Assembly (NCBI GenBank): GCA_022511225.1
Contig: JAFLRZ010000020.1
Location: 1-35,662 of the forward strand
DNA length: 35,662 nt
Reading direction: 5' to 3'
DNA from: Eubacterium sp.
GTDB taxonomy: Bacteria; Bacillota; Clostridia; Oscillospirales; Acutalibacteraceae
The notes under the pieces: model-generated
What the model was told of the DNA's origin: nothing
The model's input: only the letters and a program-made list of their open reading frames with translations
Database searches by the model: none
Shown: one piece after another, positions 1 through 9,720 of the stretch
Position numbering within the stretch: position 1 is the stretch's first letter
Layout of the letters: the number at the start of each line of letters is the position of its first letter
Program-made: the position numbers and the translations under genes

Positions 1-47
1 GTTTGTGGCACTGGAGGTCATCGGTTCGAATCCGATATCCCACCCCA
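1..47 (+). tRNA. tRNA-His (GTG), 5' truncated by window edge
   Basis: Only the 3' half is present. The anticodon loop TTGTGGC (3-9) gives anticodon GTG, followed by the anticodon-stem 3' strand (10-14), a T arm (ATCGG, TTCGAAT, CCGAT), the acceptor 3' strand ATCCCAC, and an encoded CCA at 45-47. The discriminator is C (44), the hallmark of bacterial tRNA-His, which agrees with the anticodon. The 5' acceptor strand, D arm and G-1 position lie outside the window. It is the first of three tRNAs in tandem. Confidence 0.9.
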
Positions 48-75
48 CTTTTTTTTTACCCAAAATCGTTGATAT

Positions 76-150
76 TGGGGTGTAGCCAAGCGGTAAGGCA
101 ACGGACTTTGACTCCGTCATGCGTGGGTTCGAATCCCGCCTCCCCAGCCA
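76..150 (+). tRNA. tRNA-Gln (TTG)
   Basis: A complete cloverleaf. The acceptor starts TGGGG and is matched by CCCCA near the 3' end, the D arm contains AGCCAAGCGGTAAGGC, the anticodon stem ACGGA/TCCGT encloses a loop with TTG, and the T arm is GTGGG-TTCGAAT-CCCGC. The discriminator is G and CCA is encoded. The U1:A72 opening pair and G73 are normal for bacterial tRNA-Gln. It lies 28 nt after tRNA-His and 29 nt before tRNA-Lys, so the three are probably cotranscribed. Confidence 0.96.
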
Positions 151-179
151 CACCTCAGTAAACAGCATTGAGGTGGTAC

Positions 180-255
180 GAGCCATTAGCTCAGGTGGCA
201 GAGCACTTGACTTTTAATCAAGGTGTCCGGGGTTCGAATCCCCGATGGCTCACCA
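180..255 (+). tRNA. tRNA-Lys (TTT)
   Basis: A complete cloverleaf. The acceptor GAGCCAT pairs with ATGGCTC, the anticodon stem CTTGA/TCAAG holds loop CTTTTAA with anticodon TTT, the T arm is CCGGG-TTCGAAT-CCCGG-like, the discriminator is A and CCA is encoded. It is the last gene of the tRNA cluster and is followed directly by a terminator. The accessory AraC/kinase/hydrolase module begins just downstream, a common location for inserted DNA, although no duplicated tRNA 3' end was found. Confidence 0.96.
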
Positions 256-299
256 AAAATAAAAGACAATCTTCCTCAGGAAGATTGTCTTTTATTTTT
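256..299 (+). terminator. Rho-independent terminator of the tRNA cluster
   Basis: A near-perfect inverted repeat (about 19 bp arms) begins directly after the CCA of tRNA-Lys. The core is AAGACAATCTTCC, loop TCA, GGAAGATTGTCTT, followed by TTATTTTTG. The A-rich 5' arm and U-rich 3' arm mean it could also end transcription arriving from the minus-strand AraC gene, whose stop codon is 72 nt away. Confidence 0.9.
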
Positions 300-370
300 G
301 TTCTCTTCACACTTCTCTTTTCACTATTCACTAACGTCATTTCAGCAGAGAAGATAAAATAAGAAATAAA

Positions 371-1099
371 TTACATTTGATTTCTAAACTGCTTTGGCGT
401 TTTGCCGAATTCCTTTTTAAAGCAGGATATAAAATAACTTTCAGAGCAAAATCCAAGGTAATACCCGATATCTGATACAGTATAATTACCATTTAACATT
501 TCTTTTGAAGCTTGTAATCTTTGATTTCTGATATAGCTTGATAAATTGATACCTAAATTCTTCTTGAATAAAAATGATAAATAATCTTCTGACAGTCCGC
601 ATTCTTTTGATAAAGTTGATACATTTAGCTTTTCGTGTAAATGGGTGTTTATATAATGCAGACATTTTCTTATCGGTTGCGGGTATACGCTGTTCTCTCT
701 GCTTTCTGCTATCATATCGGTTAGTTCAATGCATTTTTGCATAATGTATTCAACGATTTCATCAATCATTGTCATACTGTCTACCGCCATTATGCAGTTA
801 TCCGAAAAATTATAGGCAGTAGTTTCATCAAGACCGCCGTCAATTGCAGCACGAGTAATGAGCGTAAAAACCGATATTGCCCAATATTGCATTTGCCTTA
901 AACTGTCATCAGACATTTTGCCGATATTTATACCGCTTTGTATCATTTGATTAATCATCGTCTTAACGTCAGTACGGCTGCCTTTTTTTACGCTTGATAA
1001 AAAGGCAGTTTCAAATTTATACGGAGTATGAATTATGCCGTTTTCTCTTTCACCGAAAATATGGCTTTCATCAAGAACGTTAATTTTGTATTTGCTCAT
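371..1099 (-). CDS. AraC-family transcriptional regulator
   Basis: A 242-residue protein. The last 100 residues are a double helix-turn-helix AraC/XylS domain: LSKECGLSEDYLSFLFKK is the first HTH and VSDIGYYLGFCSESYFISCFKKEFGKTP the second, with the family signature around GF-x2-SYF-x-FKK-x-G-x-TP. The first 140 residues are helical and match no ligand-binding fold I recognise, so the inducer is unknown. The longest ORF starts at 1111, but the ATG at 1099 is preferred because GGTGAT lies 5 nt upstream of it, the same site used by uvrA and groES here. The gene diverges from the APH-like/hydrolase pair across a short AT-rich gap, so it probably controls them and perhaps itself (inference). Composition is AT-rich like its partners and unlike the uvr operon. 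Confidence 0.88.
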   Translation of the reverse strand: MSKYKINVLDESHIFGERENGIIHTPYKFETAFLSSVKKGSRTDVKTMINQMIQSGINIGKMSDDSLRQMQYWAISVFTLITRAAIDGGLDETTAYNFSDNCIMAVDSMTMIDEIVEYIMQKCIELTDMIAESRENSVYPQPIRKCLHYINTHLHEKLNVSTLSKECGLSEDYLSFLFKKNLGINLSSYIRNQRLQASKEMLNGNYTVSDIGYYLGFCSESYFISCFKKEFGKTPKQFRNQM

Positions 1100-1231
1100 T
1101 ATAATCACCATAATAAAAATATCACAATTTTTTTAATTTATCAACGGAAATATAATATAAATCACGGAATAATTATATAATCATAATGGATTCAAGATTA
1201 AAATAAGGGCATAACAACAGGAGGTGTTCTT

Positions 1232-2221
1232 ATGATTAGCCGAACTAAACCCGAATTAACAGCGAAGCAAATAGAGTCGATGTTTGACTCTGCTTGTCTT
1301 GGAAAAGTTAAATCATTTGATAAGCTTGGAGATGGTGAATATAATGCCGTATTTGATGTTGTTACAGATATGGGTAATTATGTTTTAAAAGTGGCTCCGC
1401 TTGACAAAACCGGAATACTCACTTATGAACAGGATATGATGCGTGGCGAAGTGTTTTGGTACGCGCAAATAAGAGCACGTACCGATGTTAAAGTGCCTTA
1501 TGTATATTATAAAGATTTTTCTCATACCGTATTCCCATCTGATTATTTCATTATGGAGCGTATGGAGGGCGAACAGCTCAATAATGCCGATTTAACTGAA
1601 AAAGAAAGAATTTGGTGCAAAGAGGAAATTGCACGAATAACTGCAAAGTTTCATAAGGTAACCAATGATAAATACGGATATTTGCAAAATGATTTATATG
1701 ATAATTGGTATCTCGCTTTAAGAAGTATGACCTTGTATCTCATTAACGATACAAAGAGAGCGGGCAAATCAACAAGACGAGGTGACAAACTGCTGTCATA
1801 TATAGATAAATACAAAGACCTTTTGGAAAAAGTGCCTTCAACTATGGTTAACTGTGATTTGTGGTATGGAAATATTCTTTGCGTAAAAAAAGATAGTAAA
1901 ATACAACTGATTATTATTGATCCGGAACGCACGTTCTGGGGTGATAGTCTTTTCGATTTTATAAACTTAGAAGTTACAAAAATGCTTAATGAAAAGACGA
2001 CTACCGTTAACGCTTACAATGCTGTTGCAAAATCTAAGGTTACTTGTACCGATGAGGAAATGATACGCTTTGCATTTGGTATAGGATATTTAGCCTTGGT
2101 GCAGGAGGCAGAAAAGTATTATCGGTATACACCGCATCATTTTGGCTGGTGGAGAAATGTGGCGTCCTGCAAATTCTTATACAAGAACGCTTTTAAGATT
2201 TTGAAAAGAGGCTTGCAATGA
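1232..2221 (+). CDS. APH/choline-kinase-fold phosphotransferase (substrate unknown)
   Basis: A 329-residue protein with the aminoglycoside phosphotransferase fold. It has an N-lobe with VLKVA (candidate ATP-binding Lys53), then the Brenner-type catalytic segment NCDLWYGN (Asp209, Asn214) and the metal-binding segment IIIDPERTFWGD (Asp230). The catalytic motif is normally H-x-D-x4-N; here Asn207 replaces the His, and the DLWxGN ending resembles fructosamine kinases. AGGAGGTG ends 6 nt before the ATG. Upstream, TATAAT at 1176-1181 is a plausible -10, but I see no convincing -35. The stop overlaps the next gene's start (ATGA), so the two are translationally coupled. The substrate could be a small alcohol, sugar or antibiotic; nothing in the sequence decides. 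An antibiotic-resistance role is not shown. Confidence 0.8.
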   Translation: MISRTKPELTAKQIESMFDSACLGKVKSFDKLGDGEYNAVFDVVTDMGNYVLKVAPLDKTGILTYEQDMMRGEVFWYAQIRARTDVKVPYVYYKDFSHTVFPSDYFIMERMEGEQLNNADLTEKERIWCKEEIARITAKFHKVTNDKYGYLQNDLYDNWYLALRSMTLYLINDTKRAGKSTRRGDKLLSYIDKYKDLLEKVPSTMVNCDLWYGNILCVKKDSKIQLIIIDPERTFWGDSLFDFINLEVTKMLNEKTTTVNAYNAVAKSKVTCTDEEMIRFAFGIGYLALVQEAEKYYRYTPHHFGWWRNVASCKFLYKNAFKILKRGLQ

Positions 2222-3135
2222 AACAATCTTTAATATCAAAGATAGTAACGTCTGTTTTATGCTTTGTATTTCATTCAAACTATGAGCGTAGTGCCACTCG
2301 TTCAACGACGCAGGCAAAGAAAGTGAATAACAAAAAATCGCACTATAAACCTTTTGGATATACTATAATCAGGGAAAAATGCGGCAAATGTTTTGTTGAA
2401 TGTACAAAACCCAATAAGGTAAAAACAGACAAAATAATTTTTCATATTCACGGTGGCAGCTTTAAGGCGGTATTAACTGATTTCTATAGAAAACAAGCAG
2501 TCTTTTACAGCAAGTTATTTGGTGGGGCAGTTGTATACAGTGTTGATTATAGAGTATACCCAAACGTAAAATTCCCAATACCGCTTGAAGATGTTTACAA
2601 TTGTTATCTGAAATTAATTGAAAGCGAAAATCCTGATAACGTTATTGTTATCGGTGACAGCTGCGGAGCAAATATGTCTGCCGCACTTTGTATGAAGCTT
2701 CGCAAAAATAATAATCCGTTGCCAAATGCAATAATACTGTTTTCATTTTGGGGCGACCTTTCGAATTCGGGCAAATCATATAGGGATAATTGCTATCGTG
2801 ATCCTTTTTATGGAATACCTAAAAAAATACCGTATGAAATGGCAAAGGATAAAATACACAGAATAACTTTATATGCACGGGGTGAGGATTTATATAATCC
2901 GTATCTATCTCCCTGCTTTGGTGATTTCACAAGCTTTCCAAAAACTATTCTCGTTTCAGGTTCAGCCGATTTAGCTCAGAGTGACAGCTTTTCGGCATAT
3001 CAAAAATTGAAGCAGGCGGGTGTTGACGTTTATCATTTTGATTACGAAAATATGTTTCATGACTTTCAATTTGTCAAATTCCTTCCCGAATCAAAAGATG
3101 TTTTTAAGAAAATTAAATCTATATTTAATGTCTGA
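2218..3135 (+). CDS. Alpha/beta hydrolase, hormone-sensitive-lipase-type esterase
   Basis: A 305-residue protein with the HSL/alpha-beta-hydrolase-3 pattern: oxyanion-hole motif HGGS (78-81, HGGG in most members), nucleophile elbow GDSCG (Ser148), acid in SGSADLAQSD (Asp250 or Asp255) and catalytic His280 in MFHDF. The intact triad predicts an active carboxylesterase or deacetylase on small acyl esters. Its first 20 residues are hydrophobic (SLISKIVTSVLCFVFHS) and may act as a membrane anchor. The start overlaps the kinase stop by 4 nt, so the pair is one operon under the divergent AraC regulator, which suggests successive steps on one compound (inference). Codon use is AT-rich. Confidence 0.87.
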   Translation: MKQSLISKIVTSVLCFVFHSNYERSATRSTTQAKKVNNKKSHYKPFGYTIIREKCGKCFVECTKPNKVKTDKIIFHIHGGSFKAVLTDFYRKQAVFYSKLFGGAVVYSVDYRVYPNVKFPIPLEDVYNCYLKLIESENPDNVIVIGDSCGANMSAALCMKLRKNNNPLPNAIILFSFWGDLSNSGKSYRDNCYRDPFYGIPKKIPYEMAKDKIHRITLYARGEDLYNPYLSPCFGDFTSFPKTILVSGSADLAQSDSFSAYQKLKQAGVDVYHFDYENMFHDFQFVKFLPESKDVFKKIKSIFNV

Positions 3136-3166
3136 GCGAAGGAAAAGCTCAAATTACTTATAAGCT

Positions 3167-3196
3167 AAAGCAGACCTATGTCTGCTTTTATTTTTT
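3167..3196 (+). terminator. Rho-independent terminator after the hydrolase
   Basis: Stem AAAGCAGAC / GTCTGCTTT with loop CTAT, followed by TATTTTTTG. It separates the accessory AraC-module operon from uvrB. Confidence 0.9.
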
Positions 3197-3246
3197 GCAA
3201 AAATATTCATATGAGAACAAAAGTTCGTATTTTACTTAATTTACTA

Positions 3247-3274
3247 TTTACTTTTAAAATTTTTAGCGTATAAT
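3247..3274 (+). promoter_or_regulatory. Sigma-A-type promoter of the uvrB operon
   Basis: TTTACT (3247-3252), a 16-nt spacer and TATAAT (3269-3274). The predicted start near 3281 lies downstream of the first in-frame ATG (3279), which supports the later uvrB start at 3321. No LexA-box-like operator was recognised around it. Confidence 0.7.
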
Positions 3275-3320
3275 AGTCGTGTATGTAAAATTTTATGCAA
3301 AACAGACTAAGGTGCACAGT

Positions 3321-5279
3321 ATGGACAAGTTTAAGCTGGTAAGTAAATATAAGCCGACAGGTGATCAGCCGCAGGCTATAGAGTCTTTGGTAAACGGTGT
3401 TCTTCGCGGAGACAGGGAGCAGACTCTTATGGGTGTAACAGGTTCGGGAAAAACCTTTACTATGGCTAATATTATTGAAAAAGTAAATAGACCTACACTT
3501 GTGCTTGCTCATAACAAAACTCTTGCTGCACAGCTTTGCAGTGAGTTTCGTGAGTTTTTTCCTGATAATGCCGTTGAGTATTTTGTGTCCTACTACGACT
3601 ACTATCAGCCCGAAGCATACGTGCCGACAACCGATACTTATATAGAAAAGGATTCCGCCGTTAATGAGGAGATTGATAAGCTTCGTCATTCGGCAACGGC
3701 GTCACTTTTTGAAAGAAGAGACGTTATAATTGTCGCTTCCGTATCGTGCATATATTCTATTGGCGACCCTGTAGATTACGAAAGTATGGTGATTTCACTT
3801 CGCTCGGGTATGGAATATAGCCGTGATGAGCTTATAGCAAAGCTCGTTGCGATTCAGTACGAAAGAAATGATATTAATTTTGTCCGAAATAAGTTCAGAG
3901 TAAGAGGCGATACGCTCGAAATTTTCCCCGCAGGCTCTTCGGGCAACGCAGTCAGAATCGAGTTTTTCGGTGATGAGATTGACCGCATCTGTGAAATTCA
4001 GCCTCTTACGGGCAAGGTAGAAGCGGTCGTATCGCACATCAGCATTTTCCCTGCCTCGCATTACGTCGTAGGTGCAGAAAAGATGAACACTGCTATCGAG
4101 AAAATCTATAACGAAATGGTAGAAAGAGTTGCCTATTTCGAAGAAAAGGGAAAGCTCCTTGAGGCGCAGAGAATAAAAGAACGTACAATGAATGATATCG
4201 AAATGCTCCGTGAAACAGGCTTTTGCAAGGGTATCGAAAACTATTCTGCCGTTATGAGCGGCAGAAAAACGGGTGAAGCACCGTTCACTCTTATCGACTA
4301 TATGCCTGATGATTTTCTGCTTTTCTGCGATGAAAGCCACGTTATGCTTCCACAGGTGAGAGGTATGTATGCAGGCGACAGAGCGAGAAAGGAAAGTCTT
4401 GTCGAATACGGCTTTCGTCTGCCGAGTGCTCTTGACAACAGACCGCTTCAGTTTGATGAATTTTACAAGAAAATAAATCAGGTAATATTTACGTCTGCAA
4501 CTCCTAACGTGTTTGAAAAGGAACACAGCACGCAGATCGTTGAGCAGATAATAAGACCTACCGGACTTCTTGACCCGATAATCACCGTTAAACCTACAGA
4601 GGATCAGATGGATGATTTGCTGTCAGAAATCAATATCCGTGCCGAGAAAAAGGAGCGCATACTCGTTACTACTCTTACAAAGGCAATGGCAGAGGATTTA
4701 ACGGAATATCTCGAAGGCTTCGGTGTTAAGGTTAAATATATGCACCACGATATTGATACGATTGAGAGAATGGAAATTATCCGTGATTTGCGCCTCGGCG
4801 AGTTCGACGTGCTCGTAGGAATCAACCTTCTTCGTGAGGGTCTTGATATTCCCGAGGTGTCTTTAGTTGCCATTCTTGATGCCGACAAGGAGGGTTTTCT
4901 GCGCTCGGAAACCTCACTCGTGCAGACAATCGGACGAGCTGCAAGAAACGAAAACGGCGAGGTTATTATGTATGCCGACAGCGTCACTCCGTCTATGGAG
5001 AGAGCTATTACCGAAACTGTAAGACGAAGAAATATTCAGCAAAGCTACAATGAGGCTCACGGAATCACTCCTAAAACAATCAAAAAAGACGTTCATCAGA
5101 TAATCGAAATTACGTCAAGAGAAAAGCTTGAGGGAAGAAAGAAACGACTTACAAAGAAAGAAAAACAGCTTCTCATTCAAAAGCTTACAAAGGAAATGAA
5201 GGAGGCTGCAAGGCTTCTTGAATTTGAGCATGCTGCATTTCTGCGCGATCAGATTGCTGAACTTGAAAAGGAAAACTAA
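3321..5279 (+). CDS. uvrB: Excinuclease ABC subunit B (UvrB)
   Basis: The damage-verification helicase of nucleotide excision repair, loaded on DNA by UvrA and the platform for UvrC incision. At 652 residues it is normal for the family. It shows Walker A GVTGSGKT (38-45), the beta-hairpin [12 protein letters not shown] (91-102) that inserts between DNA strands, the DESH Walker B, helicase motifs such as TSATPNVFE and QTIGRAARN, and a C-terminal UVR domain ([18 protein letters not shown]) for UvrC contact. ATG 3321 is chosen because AAGGTG sits 6 nt upstream and the promoter's predicted start excludes ATG 3279. It is the first gene of a unit with a MATE exporter (4-nt gap) and uvrA. Confidence 0.97.
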   Translation: MDKFKLVSKYKPTGDQPQAIESLVNGVLRGDREQTLMGVTGSGKTFTMANIIEKVNRPTLVLAHNKTLAAQLCSEFREFFPDNAVEYFVSYYDYYQPEAYVPTTDTYIEKDSAVNEEIDKLRHSATASLFERRDVIIVASVSCIYSIGDPVDYESMVISLRSGMEYSRDELIAKLVAIQYERNDINFVRNKFRVRGDTLEIFPAGSSGNAVRIEFFGDEIDRICEIQPLTGKVEAVVSHISIFPASHYVVGAEKMNTAIEKIYNEMVERVAYFEEKGKLLEAQRIKERTMNDIEMLRETGFCKGIENYSAVMSGRKTGEAPFTLIDYMPDDFLLFCDESHVMLPQVRGMYAGDRARKESLVEYGFRLPSALDNRPLQFDEFYKKINQVIFTSATPNVFEKEHSTQIVEQIIRPTGLLDPIITVKPTEDQMDDLLSEINIRAEKKERILVTTLTKAMAEDLTEYLEGFGVKVKYMHHDIDTIERMEIIRDLRLGEFDVLVGINLLREGLDIPEVSLVAILDADKEGFLRSETSLVQTIGRAARNENGEVIMYADSVTPSMERAITETVRRRNIQQSYNEAHGITPKTIKKDVHQIIEITSREKLEGRKKRLTKKEKQLLIQKLTKEMKEAARLLEFEHAAFLRDQIAELEKEN

Positions 5280-5283
5280 TAAA

Positions 5284-6696
5284 ATGACTAAATTATTTAA
5301 TGATAAAGGCTTCTGGAAAACGATGATAAGGCTCACCGTACCCGTTGCACTCCAGAATTTGCTTACAAGCTCTTTTGCGCTTGTTGATACTCTGTTTGTA
5401 AGCTCACTCGGTACGGTGTCGCTTTCTGCCGTCGGTATGGGCGGTCAGTGGTCGTGGCTGATGTTTATGGTGCTTGTCGGATTTTGTTCCGCCTGCTCAC
5501 TGTTTACCTCACAGTATTGGGGAGTTAAGGATATAGAAAAAATCAGAAGAACATCGGGAATGTCAATTTTATTTTCACTTTTGGTATCACTGATTTTTAC
5601 TGTGTTCGCATTCTTCACTCCGTCACTTGTAATGAAACTTTTTAATTCGGATGCAAATGTTCTGAGTGTCGGAACTCAGTACCTGAGAATAGCGGCTTTT
5701 TCGTATATCCCTATTGCACTTACCAATATACTGTCGGCAGCACTCCGTGCAACCGAGGAGGTAAAACTCCCGATGTACGCATCACTTTCTACCACGGTGC
5801 TGAATATTTTTCTTGATTATTCGCTTATTTTCGGCAAATTCGGCTTCCCGAAAATGGGAATCAGAGGTGCCGCAATTGCAACAGTAATTGCCGCGTGGCT
5901 CGGACTTGTTGTAATTGTATTCGTATCAGTTATCAAAAAGAATATTCTCGTAGCGAAAATGAGTGAATTCTTCACCTTTTCAAAAAACGAGCTTAATACA
6001 TATCTCAAAAAAGCAACGCCCGTTGTAATCAACGAAAGTATGTGGGGACTTGGTACGTTTGTCTATAACATAATATTCGGCCATATGGGCTATGAATATT
6101 TCTCATCACTCACCATTGTAAGAAGTTTCGAAAACGTAGCATTCGTTATATTTATAGGTATAGCATCTTCCGCCGCCGTTATGGTCGGCAAATCAGTCGG
6201 CAAGGGTAATATAGAACGCTGCATTGAGGATTCAAAGAAGTTTTTGATTATAGTTCCGCTTCTTGCTATAGCTATGTCGGCTCTTATAATCGTCTTTAGA
6301 AATCAGCTCGTAAGCGTTTTCAATATGGGCAATAATATCAGTGAGCTTACTGTGATAACTGCTTCGCTGATGATGGTTATTTATTCTGTGTTTTTCCCGC
6401 TTCGTATGCTTACGTATCTCGAAATAGTGTCAATCTTCCGCGCCGGCGGCGAAACGGTTACAGGCGCAAAGTATGAGCTTATATGCCTTTGGGCACTCTC
6501 TGTTCCTGCGACCCTCATTGCAGTATATGTGCTCAAGGTGCCGTTTCTCGTAGCTTATGCAGTAATGCTTGCTTTTGAGGATATTCCTAAGGTGACGTTG
6601 ACTCTCAAATTCTATTTCTCTAAAAAGTGGCTTAAGCCTGTCACCAAGGAAGGTAGACAGGGACTTAAAGAGTATATGAAATCCAATCATATATAA
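5284..6696 (+). CDS. MATE-family multidrug/cation efflux transporter
   Basis: A 470-residue integral membrane protein with about 12 hydrophobic segments in two halves, the MATE layout. Characteristic segments are [37 protein letters not shown] near the N terminus and the matching second-half region [26 protein letters not shown] proteins export cationic drugs or metabolites by Na+ or H+ antiport; the substrate cannot be read here. The longer ORF start at 5218 lies inside uvrB, and the ATG at 5284 is preferred, 4 nt after the uvrB stop, with AAGGA in the uvrB tail serving as a somewhat distant ribosome site. Its place between uvrB and uvrA is unusual; shared expression with repair is inferred. 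Confidence 0.92.
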   Translation: MTKLFNDKGFWKTMIRLTVPVALQNLLTSSFALVDTLFVSSLGTVSLSAVGMGGQWSWLMFMVLVGFCSACSLFTSQYWGVKDIEKIRRTSGMSILFSLLVSLIFTVFAFFTPSLVMKLFNSDANVLSVGTQYLRIAAFSYIPIALTNILSAALRATEEVKLPMYASLSTTVLNIFLDYSLIFGKFGFPKMGIRGAAIATVIAAWLGLVVIVFVSVIKKNILVAKMSEFFTFSKNELNTYLKKATPVVINESMWGLGTFVYNIIFGHMGYEYFSSLTIVRSFENVAFVIFIGIASSAAVMVGKSVGKGNIERCIEDSKKFLIIVPLLAIAMSALIIVFRNQLVSVFNMGNNISELTVITASLMMVIYSVFFPLRMLTYLEIVSIFRAGGETVTGAKYELICLWALSVPATLIAVYVLKVPFLVAYAVMLAFEDIPKVTLTLKFYFSKKWLKPVTKEGRQGLKEYMKSNHI

Positions 6697-6705
6697 GGTG
6701 ATATA

Positions 6706-9528
6706 ATGAACAAAGATATTATCGTAAAAGGTGCAAAAGAGCATAATCTCAAAAATATCGACGTAACAATCCCGAGGGACAAGTTTATAGTGTTCACAGG
6801 TCTTTCGGGCTCGGGCAAGTCATCCCTTGCCTTTGATACAATTTATGCCGAAGGGCAGAGGAGATACGTTGAATCTCTTTCGTCGTATGCAAGGCAGTTT
6901 TTAGGTCAGATGGAAAAGCCTGACGTTGATTATATAGACGGACTTTCTCCTGCCATTTCGATTGACCAGAAAACCACATCAAGAAATCCACGTTCTACTG
7001 TCGGAACAGTTACCGAAATCTACGATTATCTCAGACTCCTTTACGCCCGGATAGGCAGACCTCATTGCACCAAGTGCGGCAGAGAAATCTCTCAGCAGAC
7101 AGTTGACCAGATTGTTGACAGAATTATGTCATTAAGCGAGGGTACTAAAATTCAGATTATGGCACCTATCGTAAGGGGCCGCAAGGGCGAATACGTTAAG
7201 GAACTTGACAATATTCGTAAATCAGGCTTTGTCAGAGTGCGTGTTGATGGCTCTGTTTATGATTTGTCGGAGGAAATAAAGCTTGATAAAAATAAAAAGC
7301 ATAACATCGAAGTTATAGTTGACAGACTTGTAATCAAGGATTCAATCAAATCCCGCCTTTCCGACTCTGTAGAAACTGCAACTCATCTTACTGACGGTTT
7401 ACTGCTCGTTGATATTATCGGTGACAAGGAGGAGCTTTTCTCTCTTAATTATGCCTGCCCTGAGCACGGCGCAGTTATTGAGGAGATGAGCCCGAGAATG
7501 TTCTCCTTCAACAACCCCTTCGGTGCGTGCAAGAAGTGCGGAGGTATAGGCTCGTACCGTGAGGTGGATCCTGATTTAATTATACCTAATAAAAAGCTTT
7601 CGATTAATCAGGGTGCAATCAAAGCGTCGGGCTGGAACATCAAGGACGGCGGAAGTATTGCGAAAATGTATTTCGAAGGCTTGGCAAAGGAATACGGATT
7701 CTCGCTTGACGTACCTGTTGAAATGATTTCAAAAGAAGGACTTAACGCTATTCTTTACGGCACAAACGGCAAAAAGATTTCTATGAAACGCGTGACGTCG
7801 TACGGCACAGGAACGTATAATACGGATTTCGAGGGTGTTGTTTCAAACCTTAAGCGCAGATATGAGGAAACGAACTCCGAGTGGTCAAGAAGTGATATTG
7901 AAACGGTAATGACTACCTGCACCTGCCCCGATTGTAACGGCTCTCGACTTACTCCTGAAATTATGAGCGTAACAGTCGGCGGACTTAATATACACGAATT
8001 CTGCTCGCTTCCGATAGGCGAGGAGCTTAAATTTATAAATAATCTTGAGCTTACAGAGAGGGAAAAGCTTATAGGCACTCTCGTTGTAAACGAAATCAGA
8101 GAAAGGCTTACTTTCCTTAATTCCGTAGGTCTTGATTACCTTTCTCTTGCGAGAGAAGCGGCGACACTTTCGGGCGGTGAGGCTCAGCGTATCCGTCTTG
8201 CTACACAGATTGGCTCATCTCTTATGGGAGTGCTCTATATCCTCGATGAGCCTTCTATCGGACTTCATCAGAGAGATAACGATAAGCTTATAAATACTCT
8301 TAAGCATCTTCGGGATCTCGGCAACACGCTCATAGTTGTTGAACACGATGAGGATACTATGCGCAGTGCCGATTATATTGTTGATATCGGACCGGGAGCA
8401 GGAGTTCACGGCGGCGAGCTTGTTGCAGCAGGAAGTGTTGACGATATTATAAATTGCGAAGAATCAATTACGGGTGCTTATCTGAGCGGAAAGAAAGAAA
8501 TCCCCGTACCTCAAAATCGAAGAAAGGGAACAGGCAAGAAGCTTACAGTATTCGGTGCGAGTGAGAATAATCTCAAAAATATTGATGTTGAAATTCCGCT
8601 CGGGAAATTTGTTGCCGTTACAGGTGTATCAGGCTCAGGTAAATCGAGCCTTGTCAACGAAATTATCAATAAGCATCTTTCTGCCGTTCTTAACGGAGCA
8701 AAGAAAAGAGCAGGCAAGTTTGATAAAATGACGGGTGTTGATAATCTTGACAAGATAATCAATATCGACCAGTCACCCATAGGCAGAACTCCTCGATCAA
8801 ACCCTGCAACGTATACGGGCGTGTTTAATGATATCCGTGACCTTTTCGCGCAGACGGCAGAGGCAAAGGCGAGGGGATATAAAACAAACCGCTTTTCGTT
8901 TAATGTAAAGGGCGGACGTTGCGAAGCCTGTCAGGGTGACGGTATAGTTAAAATTGAAATGCATTTTCTTGCAGACGTTTACGTACCGTGCGAGGTTTGC
9001 GGCGGAAAAAGATATAACAGAGAAACTCTTGAAGTGAAATTCAAGGGCAAATCAATTTTTGATATTCTTGAAATGACTGTTGACGAGGGAGTTGAATTTT
9101 TCTCTCAGCAGCCGAAAATTTACAGAAAGCTCAAAACTATCTCCGACGTCGGACTCGGCTACATCAAAATCGGTCAGAGCGCAACGACCCTTTCAGGCGG
9201 CGAGGCTCAGCGTGTTAAGCTTGCAACGGAGCTTTCAAGAACAGGAACGGGCAAGACGATTTACGTTCTTGATGAGCCTACAACAGGTCTTCATACTGCA
9301 GACGTACACAGGCTTGTGAACGTACTCAATATGCTCGTTGATGCAGGTAATACTGTCCTTGTTATCGAGCATAATCTTGACGTTATAAAAACGGCAGATT
9401 ATATTATCGACCTTGGACCCGAGGGTGGTAACGGCGGCGGCACAATCGTTGCTACAGGCACACCCGAGGAAATTGCAGAGTGTCCCGACTCATACACAGG
9501 ACAATACCTAAAAAAAGTATTGCAATAA
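6706..9528 (+). CDS. uvrA: Excinuclease ABC subunit A (UvrA)
   Basis: The dimeric ABC-type ATPase that first recognises bulky DNA lesions and hands them to UvrB. It is 940 residues, full length. It has two ABC modules: Walker [11 protein letters not shown] (31-40) and [10 protein letters not shown] in the second half, each with its LSGGEAQR signature and DEPS/DEPT Walker B. The second zinc module (CEACQGDG...CEVCGGKR) is intact. In the first zinc module, Cys251 is followed by His254 where most UvrA proteins have Cys, then Cys275 and Cys278, so zinc would be held by Cys3His. AAGGTGAT precedes the ATG by 4 nt, and the gene starts 9 nt after the MATE stop. A hairpin about 60 nt downstream closes the operon. 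Confidence 0.98.
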   Translation: MNKDIIVKGAKEHNLKNIDVTIPRDKFIVFTGLSGSGKSSLAFDTIYAEGQRRYVESLSSYARQFLGQMEKPDVDYIDGLSPAISIDQKTTSRNPRSTVGTVTEIYDYLRLLYARIGRPHCTKCGREISQQTVDQIVDRIMSLSEGTKIQIMAPIVRGRKGEYVKELDNIRKSGFVRVRVDGSVYDLSEEIKLDKNKKHNIEVIVDRLVIKDSIKSRLSDSVETATHLTDGLLLVDIIGDKEELFSLNYACPEHGAVIEEMSPRMFSFNNPFGACKKCGGIGSYREVDPDLIIPNKKLSINQGAIKASGWNIKDGGSIAKMYFEGLAKEYGFSLDVPVEMISKEGLNAILYGTNGKKISMKRVTSYGTGTYNTDFEGVVSNLKRRYEETNSEWSRSDIETVMTTCTCPDCNGSRLTPEIMSVTVGGLNIHEFCSLPIGEELKFINNLELTEREKLIGTLVVNEIRERLTFLNSVGLDYLSLAREAATLSGGEAQRIRLATQIGSSLMGVLYILDEPSIGLHQRDNDKLINTLKHLRDLGNTLIVVEHDEDTMRSADYIVDIGPGAGVHGGELVAAGSVDDIINCEESITGAYLSGKKEIPVPQNRRKGTGKKLTVFGASENNLKNIDVEIPLGKFVAVTGVSGSGKSSLVNEIINKHLSAVLNGAKKRAGKFDKMTGVDNLDKIINIDQSPIGRTPRSNPATYTGVFNDIRDLFAQTAEAKARGYKTNRFSFNVKGGRCEACQGDGIVKIEMHFLADVYVPCEVCGGKRYNRETLEVKFKGKSIFDILEMTVDEGVEFFSQQPKIYRKLKTISDVGLGYIKIGQSATTLSGGEAQRVKLATELSRTGTGKTIYVLDEPTTGLHTADVHRLVNVLNMLVDAGNTVLVIEHNLDVIKTADYIIDLGPEGGNGGGTIVATGTPEEIAECPDSYTGQYLKKVLQ

Positions 9529-9568
9529 AAACTTGCATACTAAAAAGTGCATAACTGCATCAATATTG

Positions 9569-9618
9569 TTATTAAATAGAATTTTGTATGGAGCGATGAT
9601 CACATCGCTCCGTTTTTT
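9569..9618 (+). repeat. Dispersed intergenic repeat, copy 1, acting as uvrA terminator
   Basis: It consists of the AT box TTATTAAATAGAATTTTGTAT and then a perfect 9-bp hairpin, GGAGCGATG, loop ATCA, CATCGCTCC (9590-9611), followed by GTTTTTTAT. The hairpin plus T run makes a good Rho-independent terminator for the uvrB operon. The same two-part sequence recurs at 20714, 27083, 30822 (partial) and 35527. Confidence 0.85.
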
Positions 9619-9658
9619 ATATTACCTGTATTATTTGATTACATCCTTGTAACAATTC

Positions 9659-9687
9659 TTGTCTACTTTGTCGGATTGTGTTATTAT
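9659..9687 (+). promoter_or_regulatory. Promoter of upp-uraA
   Basis: TTGTCT (9659-9664), a 17-nt spacer and TATTAT (9682-9687). The predicted leader is only about 27 nt long, so there is no room for a PyrR-type attenuator or riboswitch. Confidence 0.65.
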
Positions 9688-9720
9688 TAACAAAATAAGA
9701 TTATATTAGGAGGAGATTTT

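Noticed and set aside
168-362. Small plus-strand ORF of 64 codons
   Set aside because: It runs through tRNA-Lys and its terminator; the translation is that of structural RNA.
255-3200. Integrated element with att sites at tRNA-Lys
   Set aside because: No integrase and no second copy of the tRNA 3' end were found between tRNA-Lys and uvrB.
3279-3320. Upstream uvrB start at ATG 3279
   Set aside because: It falls at or before the predicted transcription start and lacks a ribosome site; ATG 3321 has AAGGTG at good spacing.
3795-4526. Long minus-strand ORF of 243 codons
   Set aside because: It lies antisense inside uvrB, whose plus-strand frame is unambiguous; no ribosome site and no recognisable protein.
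9529-9720. Possible PyrR attenuator or purine/pyrimidine riboswitch before upp
   Set aside because: The only hairpin lies upstream of the predicted upp promoter and fits a uvrA terminator; the leader after the promoter is about 27 nt.
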